DNA of 64,000 bases from positions 210,309 through 274,308 of the forward strand of contig JAAUZE010000003.1 of the NCBI GenBank assembly GCA_014804755.1, written 5' to 3'. Below, one piece after another: positions 8,368 through 18,624 of this stretch (within the stretch, counting starts at the first letter, position 1; each line of letters opens with the position of its first letter). This DNA is from Lachnospiraceae bacterium. GTDB taxonomy: Bacteria > Bacillota > Clostridia > Lachnospirales > Lachnospiraceae. The notes beneath the pieces were generated by a model. The model saw only the letters and a list, made by a program, of their open reading frames with translations. It was not told the origin of the DNA and made no database searches. Made by a program: the position numbers and the translations under genes.

Positions 8368-10986
8368 ATGAGAATAGAACATCTGCGAGTCAATCATTTG
8401 GAAAATCCGATCGGATATGATTTCCCCTATCTGGTGTTTTCATGGAAGATAGAAGACACGGCTGCGGTGTGTCTGGATGAGGTGCGCATTATCGTTTCCG
8501 AGTCCGAGGATATGAGTGCGCTTATTTATGACAGCGGGATTGTGAACGGAGTTCATCGGTGTACCTGGGCGGTAGAGCGGGTTCTGAAACCTAGAACCCG
8601 CTATTTTTGGAGAGTTTTTGCAAGAGCGTGCCAGGCACAAAGCGGTGCGGCGCAGAGTCAGACGGCACAGGGCGAAAAGGCGCGGAACGCTGAGATGCAG
8701 GCTGAGGAAGCGTGGAGCGAAACGGCATGGTTTGAGACCGCTAAGATGGAGGAAGCATGGGAAGCGGAATGGATTTCTGCTCCGGAGGATCAGACAAGGA
8801 TGCCGATTCTGTACCGTGATCTTTGGGCGGAGAGCAAGCCGAAAAAAGCCCGGATGTACCTGTTCGGAGCGGGACTTTATGAGGCGGAGATCGGCGGTGT
8901 AAAGGTGGGAGATGAGGTCTTGTCTCCGGGCTATCATTCCTATGATCTGTTAATGGAATATCAGACGTACGATATTACCGGGCTGGTCAGGAAGGGACAT
9001 AACCGCGTCAGCGTGCTGCTGGGAGAGGGATGGTACAAAGGGCGGTTTGGATTTGACGACGTTTATCTGAATCTCTACGGAGACAGAAAAAAATGCATTG
9101 CGGAGATTTATTTGGAATATGAATCCGGAAAAATAGAGAGGATCTGCACGGACGAAAACTGGAAGGCGGCAGCGGGCAATATTCTGGAGAACGGAATTTA
9201 CGACGGAGAGCGGCAGGATGATACGCTTATGCCGGAACCGTTGGAGGTAGAGGTCTTACAGGATGACAAATCGCTGTTAAGTGCAAGAAGTAATCCGCCC
9301 GTGCGGAAAACGGAGGCGATTCGCACTGCTCGCGAAGAGTGGAGAAACGACGGCTCCCTGCTGCTTGATTTTGGCGAGAGTATTACCGGATGGGTGGAAT
9401 TTGCCGGAAGACCGGAGCGCGGACAACAGATCCGGCTGCAATATGGAGAGGTCTTACAGAATGGGGAATTTTACAGGGATAATTTAAGGACGGCAAAGGC
9501 GGAATTTGTTTATACCTCAAGTGGAGAGGAGAAGACGGTTCGTCCTCACTTTACCTATTATGGTTTCCGTTATGTAAGGGTGGAGGGGCTCAGAGAAGGA
9601 CAGACCTTTGATTTTACCGCTTACCGGATCATGTCTGATATCGAAAAAAGCGGAAGCATCGAAACCTCCGATCCGAAAGTGAACAAGCTTTATCAGAATA
9701 CAATTCGTTCTCAAAAGTGTAATTTTCTGGATATTCCGACGGACTGCCCGCAGAGGGATGAACGCATGGGGTGGACCGGCGATGTGAACATTTTCGCCCC
9801 GACTGCATGCTTTCATATGGACAGCAGTGCTTTTTTCAGGCATTACACGAGGAGCCTGTATCGGGAACAGCGGCTCATGAAGGGGGCTGTGCCGTTTTTT
9901 GCTCCAAGACCGAAGGTTCCGGTGCGGGAAAATACGAATCCGTTTTACTTAGACGGCGGGGCCTGCGTCTGGGGTGATGTGGCGGCGCAGCTTCCGTGGA
10001 CGCTGTATCGCTTTTATGGGGACCGCCATCTGTTAAAAGAGCAGTATCCGATGATGAAGGCATGGGTGGATTATGTCCGCATGCGGTCAAAGGAAAATAA
10101 CGTGCCGGATTTATGGCAGAATGACAGGCAGTTAGGGGACTGGCTGGCATTGGATAACGGGAACATTCATAACCCGATCGGAAAAACAGATTCCGCTTTT
10201 CTGGCATCCGCGTGCTATTATCAATCGGCATTGACTGTGGCAAAAGCAGCGCAGGCATTGGAGCTTGCAGAAAGCAAGGAGTATTTCGAGCTGGCGCAAA
10301 GGATCCAAAAAGCGTTTTATTCATTCTATTTTACGCCGAATGGAGAACTGACCATAGAGATGACGCAGACGGCGTGCGCATTCCTGCTGGCGCTTGGTCT
10401 CTATCCTGAGAATGCCGAAGAAAACCTGAAAAGCGGTTTGGAACGGCTGATCAGGGAGAATAACGGGCATTTGAATACCGGCTTTGTCGGGACGCCTGTT
10501 TTATGCCCGGCGTTGTCGGAATGCGGATACCATCCGCTGGCATACGACCTGCTCTTAAATGAAGAGTATCCGGGGTGGCTGTACGAAGTCAATCTGGGTG
10601 CAACGACGGTCTGGGAGCGGTGGAATTCGCTGGAGGCGGACGGGACGATCAGCGGAACGGGGATGAACAGTCTGAATCATTATGCTTACGGAAGTATCGC
10701 GGAGTGGATGTATCGCTATATGTGCGGACTGAATCCGCGTATGGACGAAGAGGTCAAAATGCTGATCAGACCAATGCCGGATAAGCGGTTTTCTTATGTA
10801 AAAGGGGCATGGGAATCCGTGTTTGGTACATATGTAAGTAACTGGAGTTATGATGATGAAGCGGGATTTCGCTATGAGTTTGAAATACCGTTTAACGCAA
10901 ATGCTAAAGTCATATTTCCGAACGGGAAAAGCTGCCTGTTGGAATGTGGAACCTATTGTTTTGATGATAATGGAGATCGCATATGA
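8368..10986 (+). CDS. GH78 alpha-L-rhamnosidase
   Basis: The ATG at 8368 behind GGGGAGAAGGA gives 872 residues. Order of domains: an N-terminal beta domain, a Bac_rhamnosid_N-type domain (MYLFGAGLYEAEIGGVKVGDEVL), a beta-sandwich (LLLDFGESITGWVEF) and the (alpha/alpha)6 catalytic domain. The family hallmark DIPTDCPQRDERMGWTGDV carries the general acid, and LGATTVWERWNSL the base. No signal peptide, so it should act on imported rhamnosides. Between about residues 90 and 120 there is an Ala/Gln/Glu-rich insert (AQSGAAQSQTAQGEKARNAE) not expected in the family. It overlaps the next gene by 4 bp. Confidence 0.94.
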   Translation: MRIEHLRVNHLENPIGYDFPYLVFSWKIEDTAAVCLDEVRIIVSESEDMSALIYDSGIVNGVHRCTWAVERVLKPRTRYFWRVFARACQAQSGAAQSQTAQGEKARNAEMQAEEAWSETAWFETAKMEEAWEAEWISAPEDQTRMPILYRDLWAESKPKKARMYLFGAGLYEAEIGGVKVGDEVLSPGYHSYDLLMEYQTYDITGLVRKGHNRVSVLLGEGWYKGRFGFDDVYLNLYGDRKKCIAEIYLEYESGKIERICTDENWKAAAGNILENGIYDGERQDDTLMPEPLEVEVLQDDKSLLSARSNPPVRKTEAIRTAREEWRNDGSLLLDFGESITGWVEFAGRPERGQQIRLQYGEVLQNGEFYRDNLRTAKAEFVYTSSGEEKTVRPHFTYYGFRYVRVEGLREGQTFDFTAYRIMSDIEKSGSIETSDPKVNKLYQNTIRSQKCNFLDIPTDCPQRDERMGWTGDVNIFAPTACFHMDSSAFFRHYTRSLYREQRLMKGAVPFFAPRPKVPVRENTNPFYLDGGACVWGDVAAQLPWTLYRFYGDRHLLKEQYPMMKAWVDYVRMRSKENNVPDLWQNDRQLGDWLALDNGNIHNPIGKTDSAFLASACYYQSALTVAKAAQALELAESKEYFELAQRIQKAFYSFYFTPNGELTIEMTQTACAFLLALGLYPENAEENLKSGLERLIRENNGHLNTGFVGTPVLCPALSECGYHPLAYDLLLNEEYPGWLYEVNLGATTVWERWNSLEADGTISGTGMNSLNHYAYGSIAEWMYRYMCGLNPRMDEEVKMLIRPMPDKRFSYVKGAWESVFGTYVSNWSYDDEAGFRYEFEIPFNANAKVIFPNGKSCLLECGTYCFDDNGDRI

Positions 10987-12842
10987 AAATTGCTGTGCTT
11001 GTCGGGGGAATTGCATATGAAACCCAGAGACGCCTTTTAGAGGGGGTTATGAAGTATGCGGAGGAGAACAATATCCGGATTTTTGTATTTACCTGTAACG
11101 GCGATATTTACAGGCAGTCGGAGTATGGAATCGGGGAATTTCAGATTTTGTTTCTGCCGGACTTAACGCAGTATGACGGGATTATTTTTGCAAGAGATAC
11201 GATACAGAATGAACAGTTTGCCAAGGAGATCACACGGCGCATCCTCGAATCCGGAACGCCGACGGTGAGCATTGAAAACCATATTCCGGGGATGTCGGTC
11301 TTTCATGTGGACAACCGTGAGGCGATGCGCGATATGGTGTCACATCTGATCGAGATGCATGGGGTGCGGGACATCTGTTATCTGTCGGGACCGGAGCAGA
11401 ACCCGGAGAGCATCGAGCGGTTAAAGGGTGCAATGGAAGCCGCAGAGGAACATGGTCTCACGATCGGGAAAGATCAGATTCACTACGGTGATTTTTGGAT
11501 TGACAGCGGAAAGCAGCTTGCCGGACAGCTGGTGGAATCGGGAAAAAAGCTGCCGGATGCGTTAGTCTGCGCGAATGATGATATGGCGCTGGGCGCTTAT
11601 TTGGAATTTTTCAGACGGGGCATTCAGGTCGGAAAAGATATTCTTTTGACCGGTTTTGATCATACCTCCGACGCAAGCAATCTCACGCCGAAGATCACGA
11701 CGGTCGAGAAGCCGCAGGGACAGATCGGTTACGAGGCATGCAGGGCGTTGGCACAGAAAGCGCAGACAGAAGACCGAAAGTTCAAAGTAACCTGCTACTA
11801 TAGGGGGAGCTGCGGATGCCAAAAGCATAAAATACGCAATCTTTCGGAAGTGCAGCTAAAAAATGTGCGGGAGAAGCTGGGCATCGTCAATATGGCGGAG
11901 ATCAATAAAAATATGCTGTCCGACTTAAATGACTGTGACAATATGAAGGAATTCTGCGAATGCCTGAAGATGTATATTGCGCAGCTGGATTTTTCGTTTG
12001 CTTATTTATGCCTTTGTGAGAATCAGATCGAAGAGGACAAGGTAGAGTACGACTATCAGATCAAGGAAACTTATTCTGAGAAGATCACGATACCGGTTGC
12101 GTATGAGAACGGAGAGTTTGCGGAATATCCGGCATTCCCTTGTAAAGAGCTTCTGCCGGAGACATGCATGGAGAAGATCGGAAATCAAATGTGTATCATC
12201 GCCCCGGTGCATTTCAGAAAAAATTGTCTTGGCTATTTGGTGATGTGCGGGAGCCCGCTTCCCTATAACAGCACACAGTTTCAGGTGTGGCTGATGAACA
12301 TTTCGAATGCGCTGGAAAATACGCGTAAACAGAGTGAACTGAAATGTCTGGTGAAGAAGCTCAAAGATGTGTGGATGCTGGACAGCCTGACACAGATTTA
12401 TAACAGAGCCGGATTTTTCCATTTTGCGGATAAGCTTTTGGCGGAATGCAAGCGACAGGACGCGCCGATCGGAATGTTGTTCGTAGACATTAATAAGCTC
12501 AAGCATGTGAATGATGAGTACGGGCATGAGGAAGGGGATTTTTATATTAAGACGGTTGCCGACGATATGAAAAAACTCAAAGGCGAGGGACAGCTTCTCA
12601 TGCGCTATGGCGGCGATGAATTTGTTGTTTTGGGAAAGTTTGTAGCGGGAAATGAGTTTGACGGGCTGCTGAATGGGTTAAATCCGATGCTGGATGAATG
12701 CCGCATTCAAAACGGAAAACCGTACAAAATGAGTGCGAGCATCGGCTTTCAGTCCGTATCGATCACACAAGACTTCAAACTGGATCAGTTGATGAAGCAG
12801 GCTGATCAGGAAATGTATACCATGAAAAAAGAGAAGGGGTGA
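10983..12842 (+). CDS. LacI-type sugar-binding sensor fused to GGDEF diguanylate cyclase
   Basis: The 619-residue protein has no DNA-binding helix-turn-helix and no membrane segment. Residues 1-285 form a LacI/GalR-like periplasmic-binding fold ([58 protein letters not shown]). A GAF-like linker follows (about 300-450). The GGDEF domain is at about 460-619 with the active-site motif [11 protein letters not shown]. Upstream of it, GEGQ stands where an RxxD inhibitory site would be, so product inhibition is probably absent. Predicted role: bind a cytoplasmic sugar and adjust c-di-GMP synthesis. It overlaps the rhamnosidase stop (ATGA) and the MCP gene, so it is tightly co-expressed. Confidence 0.9.
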   Translation: MKIAVLVGGIAYETQRRLLEGVMKYAEENNIRIFVFTCNGDIYRQSEYGIGEFQILFLPDLTQYDGIIFARDTIQNEQFAKEITRRILESGTPTVSIENHIPGMSVFHVDNREAMRDMVSHLIEMHGVRDICYLSGPEQNPESIERLKGAMEAAEEHGLTIGKDQIHYGDFWIDSGKQLAGQLVESGKKLPDALVCANDDMALGAYLEFFRRGIQVGKDILLTGFDHTSDASNLTPKITTVEKPQGQIGYEACRALAQKAQTEDRKFKVTCYYRGSCGCQKHKIRNLSEVQLKNVREKLGIVNMAEINKNMLSDLNDCDNMKEFCECLKMYIAQLDFSFAYLCLCENQIEEDKVEYDYQIKETYSEKITIPVAYENGEFAEYPAFPCKELLPETCMEKIGNQMCIIAPVHFRKNCLGYLVMCGSPLPYNSTQFQVWLMNISNALENTRKQSELKCLVKKLKDVWMLDSLTQIYNRAGFFHFADKLLAECKRQDAPIGMLFVDINKLKHVNDEYGHEEGDFYIKTVADDMKKLKGEGQLLMRYGGDEFVVLGKFVAGNEFDGLLNGLNPMLDECRIQNGKPYKMSASIGFQSVSITQDFKLDQLMKQADQEMYTMKKEKG

Positions 12843-12850
12843 ACAGCAAT

Positions 12851-14596
12851 ATGCAAAAGAGCGCGTCGATCCAGTTAAAGGTTTTGATCAGTATGTCAGT
12901 TATTTTGGCGGCATTATTGTTTAACACACTTTTTTCTGCCGGCAATCTGAGAAGCATTGAAACATCCGCATCACAGATGAATGAAGTTTATATTCAGATT
13001 CAGGAATTATATGGTACAGTCGGAAAAAAGGTGGAGACAATACAAAAATATGCCAACATTTTGTTGGGAAGTTCCGATGAGGATCTTGCGATTGCCGGGG
13101 ATATCTACGGCAATCTGGATGCCGAGACGGAAGAGGTGAAGGAGCTGCTTGCGGAATTACATACTTATTGTGAGATGACGAAGAACGAAGAGCTGATCGC
13201 TTTATTCAGTCAGTACGAAGCGGGATGCCAGGCGGTATTGGAGAGTATGCAGGTCATCAGTGAGCTGAGAAAAGACAATGATTTTATCGGCGGTAAGATT
13301 TATATGGGAACGGATGCGTTGACGGCAATTCTTTCGCAGGAGCAGGTCTGCGCGGTGCTGGAGGAAACCTTCGAAAAATGTCTGAGGGAAGCGCAGGAAA
13401 GTTTAGAAGAACGCATCAGGGTAGCGAACGGAAGCAATTGGATCGTATCGGTGGTCTGCGTCTTAAGTACGGCAATCGCCATGTTTATCATATATAGAGA
13501 AATGCTGCAGCCCGTAAAGCAGATGAGCCGGAAAATGCAGCAGATCGCGTTACAGGTTTCGGAAGGCCGGGGAAATCTGACTGAGCGGTTCCGTGTCAGG
13601 AGGATGGACGAGACCGGTCAACTGATGGAAAGCATGAATCAGCTGTTAAAGGCTTTTCAGGAAGTTACCGGAAGAATTCAGAATGCCACCGCCTGTATGG
13701 AAGAAGCAGCAAACAGAACGGAAGTACAATTTGCCGCTTCCAACGATAAAATAAACGATTTATCCTCAGTTATGGAGGAGCTTTCAGCGGGAAGCGAGGA
13801 GGTCTCACGGCTGGTTGGCCAAATGAAGCAGGAGATGCAGGGGATATCCGGAGAGACGGACGGAATTACGACAGAGGTAGGTCAGGGAACAAATTTTGCA
13901 GCGGATTTAAAAGAACGTGCGGGGTATATTCGGGTACAGACGGCCGAGAGCAGACAGAAATCGGAGCATATGGTCGCGTCGATCAAAGAGACGATGTCAA
14001 GGAGCATTGAAGAAAGCAGCGATATTGACAAAGTAAGCAGGCTGACCAGTACCATTTTGGAGATTGCCGAGCAGACGAATCTGCTGGCGCTGAATGCCGC
14101 CATTGAAGCGGCAAGGGCAGGGGAAGCCGGCAAGGGATTTGCGGTAGTGGCGGAGGAGATCCGGACGTTAGCGGATAACAGCAAGTCGAGCGCCAGCGCA
14201 ATCCAGGACTTAAACAATAAGATCGTATCGGTGGTGCGGTCCTTAAGTATGTGCAGCCGGGAGATGCTGGAGTTTGTGGATGCGGATATCATGGAAGATT
14301 ATAAAAAGTTTGAGATGATGTCCGTGCAGTATTCCGATGATGCGGATACTGTTTCCGATGTCATGAGCAGAATACAGAACAGCGTGGATTCTATCAACAA
14401 ACAGATATTAAACGTTGTTCAAAATATCGGAGGAGTCCTATCGTCCGTAGAAGAGAGCGCGCTGGGAATCCGCAATGTTGCGGGAACAGTCGTTGACCTG
14501 TCCAATTCAACGGGTGATATTTATAAGGAAACCTGTCAAAATACGCTGACAGCAATGGAACTGAAGCAGGTGTCGGAAGGGTTCGTGGTTGAATAG
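12851..14596 (+). CDS. Methyl-accepting chemotaxis protein
   Basis: About 581 residues from the ATG at 12851 behind AGAAGGGG; an in-frame GTG at 12839 overlapping the previous stop is an alternative. A first membrane helix ([18 protein letters not shown]), an extracellular four-helix-type sensor of about 170 residues and a second helix ([19 protein letters not shown]) precede a HAMP region. The cytoplasmic coiled coil follows, with the conserved tip [19 protein letters not shown] and [15 protein letters not shown]. Coupled to the sugar-sensing cyclase and RhaBAD genes, it may report a rhamnose-related ligand to the flagellar switch. No C-terminal methyltransferase tether is visible. Confidence 0.93.
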   Translation: MQKSASIQLKVLISMSVILAALLFNTLFSAGNLRSIETSASQMNEVYIQIQELYGTVGKKVETIQKYANILLGSSDEDLAIAGDIYGNLDAETEEVKELLAELHTYCEMTKNEELIALFSQYEAGCQAVLESMQVISELRKDNDFIGGKIYMGTDALTAILSQEQVCAVLEETFEKCLREAQESLEERIRVANGSNWIVSVVCVLSTAIAMFIIYREMLQPVKQMSRKMQQIALQVSEGRGNLTERFRVRRMDETGQLMESMNQLLKAFQEVTGRIQNATACMEEAANRTEVQFAASNDKINDLSSVMEELSAGSEEVSRLVGQMKQEMQGISGETDGITTEVGQGTNFAADLKERAGYIRVQTAESRQKSEHMVASIKETMSRSIEESSDIDKVSRLTSTILEIAEQTNLLALNAAIEAARAGEAGKGFAVVAEEIRTLADNSKSSASAIQDLNNKIVSVVRSLSMCSREMLEFVDADIMEDYKKFEMMSVQYSDDADTVSDVMSRIQNSVDSINKQILNVVQNIGGVLSSVEESALGIRNVAGTVVDLSNSTGDIYKETCQNTLTAMELKQVSEGFVVE

Positions 14597-14645
14597 CGTC
14601 AGGAGAGCCTGCGCGGTGTTTCAATAGGAAAGAATGGAGGTTGCA

Positions 14646-16049
14646 ATGCGGAATTATTATCTGGCAGTGGATATCGGCGCTTCCAGCGGACGGCATATCT
14701 TAGGATATGTGGAAGACGGCAGGATGGTGATCGAGGAGATTTATCGTTTTGAGAACGGCATGCAAAATAAGGACGGAAAACTGCTCTGGGATGTCTCCTA
14801 TTTGTTTGACCGGATCGTGGAGGGAATGAAAAGGTGCGGCGCGTGCGGCAAGGCTCCGGTCAGCATGTCGATCGATACCTGGGCGGTAGACTATGTTCTT
14901 TTGGATGAAAACGATCATGTGTTGGGTGATACCTACGGTTATCGGGATGATCGGACAAAGGGAATGGACAGTCTGGTTTACGAGAAGATTCCGGAGCGGG
15001 AGTTGTATGCAAGAACCGGGATTCAAAAGCAGCTTTTTAATACGATCTATCAGTTAATGGCAGTAAAGCAGCAGACACCGCAGCTTTTAAAAGCGGCAAA
15101 GACGTTTTTGATGCTGCCGGATTACTTCCAGTTTCTATTGACGGGAAATCGAGTGTCGGAATATACCAACGCGACCTCCACACAGCTTGTCAGTCCAAAG
15201 GATAAGCAGTGGGATGAGGAACTGATCCGGCAGCTTGGATACCCGGAATCGATGTTTCTGCCCTTGCAAATGCCGGGGACAAAGGTGGGAAATCTACAGG
15301 AGCATATTCGCGAAAAAGCAGGGTTTGACTGTGAGGTAGTGCTGTGTGCGAGCCATGATACGGCATCTGCGGTCATGGCGATGCCTGCCACCAAGACGGA
15401 CGGGCTGTATATCAGTTCGGGAACATGGTCTCTCATGGGCGTGGAGATGGAAGAGGCAGATTGTGATGAACAAAGCAGGCTGTCAAACTTTACGAATGAA
15501 GGCGGTTATGAATATCGTTTCCGATATTTGAAAAACATTATGGGGCTGTGGATGATCCAGTCCGTGCGGCATGAGCTGGGGGATGCGTATACCTTTGCGC
15601 AGTTATGTGAAATGGCGGAGGAAAAGCAGGATTTTCCATCCAGGGTAGATGTAAATGATCCGTGCTTTTTGGCACCGCAGAACATGACAGAGGAAATCAG
15701 GGCGTACTGTGAAAGAACGGGGCAAAAGATACCTGAGAGCGTCGGAGAAACAGCGGCTGTCGTTTATCAGAGCCTTGCGGATTGCTACGGAGAAACTGTG
15801 CGGGAATTGGAGAAAAATACCGGAAAGAGATATGACAGTATTCATGTGATCGGAGGCGGCTCCCATGCGTCTTATTTGAACCGGCTGACAGCCGATGCGA
15901 CAAAGAAAACCGTGTATGCGGGACCGGGAGAAGCAACCGCTGTCGGGAATCTGCTGGCGCAGATGATAAGAAGAGGGGAATTTGCGGATCTGCAAGAGGC
16001 ACGAAAGTGTGTTTATGATTCGTTTGATATCCGTGAATTTCACGGTTGA
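14646..16049 (+). CDS. rhaB: Rhamnulokinase
   Basis: The ATG at 14646 follows GGAGG at 14636-14640, giving 467 residues, the usual length. It is a FGGY-family sugar kinase: YLAVDIGASSGRHI at the N-terminus, MSIDTWAVDYVLLD, YISSGTWSLMGVE in the middle and HVIGGGSHASYLNRLTAD near the C-terminus. It phosphorylates L-rhamnulose at O-1 with ATP. It is followed directly by rhamnose isomerase and rhamnulose-1-phosphate aldolase, which makes the assignment firm. Lactaldehyde-processing enzymes are not in the window. Confidence 0.95.
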   Translation: MRNYYLAVDIGASSGRHILGYVEDGRMVIEEIYRFENGMQNKDGKLLWDVSYLFDRIVEGMKRCGACGKAPVSMSIDTWAVDYVLLDENDHVLGDTYGYRDDRTKGMDSLVYEKIPERELYARTGIQKQLFNTIYQLMAVKQQTPQLLKAAKTFLMLPDYFQFLLTGNRVSEYTNATSTQLVSPKDKQWDEELIRQLGYPESMFLPLQMPGTKVGNLQEHIREKAGFDCEVVLCASHDTASAVMAMPATKTDGLYISSGTWSLMGVEMEEADCDEQSRLSNFTNEGGYEYRFRYLKNIMGLWMIQSVRHELGDAYTFAQLCEMAEEKQDFPSRVDVNDPCFLAPQNMTEEIRAYCERTGQKIPESVGETAAVVYQSLADCYGETVRELEKNTGKRYDSIHVIGGGSHASYLNRLTADATKKTVYAGPGEATAVGNLLAQMIRRGEFADLQEARKCVYDSFDIREFHG

Positions 16050-16118
16050 ACAAGAACGGGACAGGACAATGCGGAACGCAAATGCGCAACAGGTCATGGA
16101 AAAGAAGGAGGAGACAGG

Positions 16119-17375
16119 ATGACACAACAGGAAAGATATGAGGCGGCAAAGAACAGGTACGCCGGAATCGGCGTGAATACCGACGCCGCCATCGCGCAGT
16201 TAAAAGAGGTTCCCGTGTCGCTTCATTGCTGGCAGGGGGATGACGTGACGGGGTTTGATCATGTCGGACCGCTGACGGGAGGAATTCAGGTCACGGGCAA
16301 TTATCCGGGTAAAGCGAGAACGCCGGAGGAATTAATGCAGGATATGGATGAGGTATTGCGCCTCACACCGGGAAAAAAGAAACTGAATCTCCATGCAAGC
16401 TATGCGATTTTCGAGGAAGGGGAGCATGTAGATCGGGATAAGCTGGAACCGAAGCATTTTGCAAAGTGGGTTGCGTTTGCAAAAGAAAGAAATATGGGAA
16501 TTGATTTTAATCCTACCTTTTTTTCTCATGATAAGATCAAGGACGGGCTGACGCTCTCAAGCCCGGATGAGGAGACGCGGAAGTTTTGGATCGATCACGG
16601 AAAGGCATGCATCCGTATATCCGAATACTTTGCAAAAGAAACGGGAGTTCCCTGTGTGATGAACATATGGACGGGGGACGGCTATAAGGATATTCCGGCG
16701 GACCGTATGGGACCGAGACTGCGCTATAAAGATTCGATCGAGCAGATCTTGTCGGAACCCTTTGACCGGAAGCTTGTAAAACCCTGCGTGGAATCAAAAG
16801 TATTCGGGATCGGTGTGGAATCTTATACTGCCGGAAGCGGGGAGTTCACGCTGACGTTCGCGGCAACTCATGAGGGATGTCTGCCGCTGATGGATAACGG
16901 GCACTATCACCCGACAGAGGTTGTATCGGATAAGATTCCGACACTTCTGTGCTTTTTCCCGGAAATTGCACTGCACATTACCAGACCGGTGCGCTGGGAC
17001 AGCGATCATGTCGTCCTGTTTGATGACGAGACAAAAGAGATGGCAAAAGAGATCGTGAGGAATGATGCGTTAAACCGCGTTTATATGGCACTTGACTATT
17101 TTGATGCCGGAATTAACCGGATTTCCGCATGGACAGTCGGTTTTCGAAGCTGGCAGAAAGCGCTCCTTTCCGCGTTATGCACACCGAATCAGAAATGGAA
17201 AGAATTACAGGATCAAAACAGCATGTCAGAGCTGATGGTACTGCAGGAGGAGTTAAAGACCTACCCGTTTGGAGACATTTGGGAGGAGTATTGTAGACAG
17301 TGCGGTGTGAGCGCGGGCGCTGAGTGGTTCGAGGAAGTAAAAAAATATGAAGCGGAAGTACTGTTAAAACGATAG
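16119..17375 (+). CDS. rhaA: L-rhamnose isomerase
   Basis: The 418-residue product matches the usual RhaA length. Recognisable family segments are VSLHCWQGDDVTGF, NLHASYAIFEEGEHVDRD, MGIDFNPTFFSH, MNIWTGDG and ATHEGCLPLMDNGHYHPTEVV, which together contain the acidic and histidine metal ligands. It interconverts L-rhamnose and L-rhamnulose in the cytoplasm with a divalent metal. Start ATG at 16119 behind AAGGAGGAGA. It lies between rhaB and rhaD. Confidence 0.96.
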   Translation: MTQQERYEAAKNRYAGIGVNTDAAIAQLKEVPVSLHCWQGDDVTGFDHVGPLTGGIQVTGNYPGKARTPEELMQDMDEVLRLTPGKKKLNLHASYAIFEEGEHVDRDKLEPKHFAKWVAFAKERNMGIDFNPTFFSHDKIKDGLTLSSPDEETRKFWIDHGKACIRISEYFAKETGVPCVMNIWTGDGYKDIPADRMGPRLRYKDSIEQILSEPFDRKLVKPCVESKVFGIGVESYTAGSGEFTLTFAATHEGCLPLMDNGHYHPTEVVSDKIPTLLCFFPEIALHITRPVRWDSDHVVLFDDETKEMAKEIVRNDALNRVYMALDYFDAGINRISAWTVGFRSWQKALLSALCTPNQKWKELQDQNSMSELMVLQEELKTYPFGDIWEEYCRQCGVSAGAEWFEEVKKYEAEVLLKR

Positions 17376-17447
17376 AAAGAGCCAATGCAGGACTTAAGTG
17401 TGTGATGGGTACCGATTGGCAGGATCAGAAAGGGTGTGGTTATCAGG

Positions 17448-18272
17448 ATGAAGATGTTAGAGTCAGAATTTGTGCAGGGATTTATCCGTATGGCAAACGA
17501 CGGCTGGGAGCTTGGCTGGCATGAGAGGAACGGCGGCAATTTATCCTATCGCGTAAAGCCGGAGGAAGTCGAGTCGGTAAAAGAAGAGTTTCAGGCAGGA
17601 GAGTGGAAGCCGATCGGTACGGAGGTGCCGGGGCTTGCGGGGGAGTATTTTTTGGTGACGGGAAGCGGAAAATATTTTCGCAATGTGATCCTGAAGCCGG
17701 AGGACTCCATCTGCATGATCGAGCTGGACGAAAAGGGAGAGCGGTACAGGATTGTATGGGGGCTTGTCAATGGCGGTAAACCGACATCCGAATTGCCTTC
17801 TCATTTGATGAATCATGAGGTGAAAGCGGGACTGACAAACGGAACATACCGTGTGATCTACCATGCGCACACAACGAATGTGATTGCACTCACATTTGTG
17901 CTTCCGCTAAAGGATGAAGTATTTACAAGGGAATTATGGGAGATGGCGACGGAATGCCCGGTTGTGTTCCCGGACGGGATCGGCGTCGTACCATGGATGG
18001 TTCCGGGAGGACGGGAAATTGCGGTTGCGACCAGTAACCTGATGAAAAACTATGATGTGGCGATCTGGGCGCATCATGGGATGTTCGCGGCGGGCGAAGA
18101 CTTTGATACCACATTTGGGCTGATGCATACCGTGGAAAAGTCAGCAGAGATCCTGGTCAAAATGTTATCCATGCGGCCGGATAAATTGCAGACGATCAAG
18201 CCGGAAGAGTTTAGAAGCCTCGCGAGAGATTTTCAGGTGACGCTACCGGAGAAGTTTTTGTATGAGAAATAG
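17448..18272 (+). CDS. rhaD: Rhamnulose-1-phosphate aldolase
   Basis: About 274 residues, a class II aldolase/adducin-fold enzyme. Motifs: RNGGNLSYR at the N-terminus (phosphate binding), YHAHTTNVIAL with the two zinc histidines and WAHHGMFAAG with the third. It splits rhamnulose-1-phosphate into dihydroxyacetone phosphate and lactaldehyde. The start is uncertain: GTG 17436, ATG 17448 and ATG 17454 are all in frame; 17448 is preferred because AAAGGGTG lies upstream at a workable distance. Last gene of the operon. Confidence 0.94.
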   Translation: MKMLESEFVQGFIRMANDGWELGWHERNGGNLSYRVKPEEVESVKEEFQAGEWKPIGTEVPGLAGEYFLVTGSGKYFRNVILKPEDSICMIELDEKGERYRIVWGLVNGGKPTSELPSHLMNHEVKAGLTNGTYRVIYHAHTTNVIALTFVLPLKDEVFTRELWEMATECPVVFPDGIGVVPWMVPGGREIAVATSNLMKNYDVAIWAHHGMFAAGEDFDTTFGLMHTVEKSAEILVKMLSMRPDKLQTIKPEEFRSLARDFQVTLPEKFLYEK

Positions 18273-18302
18273 CGGCGGTCAGATTTAACAAAAAGGAATT
18301 TT

Positions 18303-18338
18303 GAAAAAAGAGAAGAGGAGTGCGTCTTCTCTTTTTTT
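18303..18338 (+). terminator. Rho-independent terminator of the rhamnoside operon
   Basis: AAAAAAGAGAAGA pairs with TCTTCTCTTTTTTT across an 8-nt loop, with an A-rich 5' arm and a T-rich 3' tail. It lies 30 bp after the rhaD stop. Confidence 0.85.
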
Positions 18339-18351
18339 ATGCAGAAAATAA

Positions 18352-18474
18352 TGCGAAAACTACTTTTTATATGAAGAGGAATACGAAAAGCTGCGTGCGC
18401 TGCAATGGGATAGCTATGAGGAAATGAGCGTTTCGGAAGAGCGGGTGGCGGAATGGAGCTCTCCATAGAGATCG
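18352..18474 (+). pseudogene. Possible short coding remnant in the rhaD-to-binding-protein gap
   Basis: The 352-bp gap 18273-18624 holds a terminator, a promoter and this 123-bp stretch. It is open in one frame without a start codon and reads YEEEYEKLRALQWDSYEEMS before a stop at 18472. The acidic, Leu/Tyr-spaced pattern looks like coding DNA and vaguely resembles short C-terminal segments of Lachnospiraceae regulatory proteins, but it is too short to name. It may be a fragment of a decayed gene or chance. Confidence 0.25.
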
Positions 18475-18561
18475 GATTGATCGAGATGCCCGGTGAAGGA
18501 TAACACCTGAAAAAAAACACACCCCAATAAAATTCATCCCATTTTTTAAGGCGGAGGCGAT

Positions 18562-18570
18562 TGCTATAAT
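18562..18570 (+). promoter_or_regulatory. Extended -10 promoter of the second ABC operon
   Basis: TGCTATAAT (perfect -10 at 18565-18570 with the TGn extension) lies about 55 bp before the binding-protein ATG. No good -35 box is visible. A regulator-dependent promoter would fit, since a YesN-like response regulator is encoded downstream. Confidence 0.55.
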
Positions 18571-18624
18571 CGAACCATAACAAATAGAAAAAGCAGAATC
18601 CAACAAAAGGAAGGAGACAATCAT

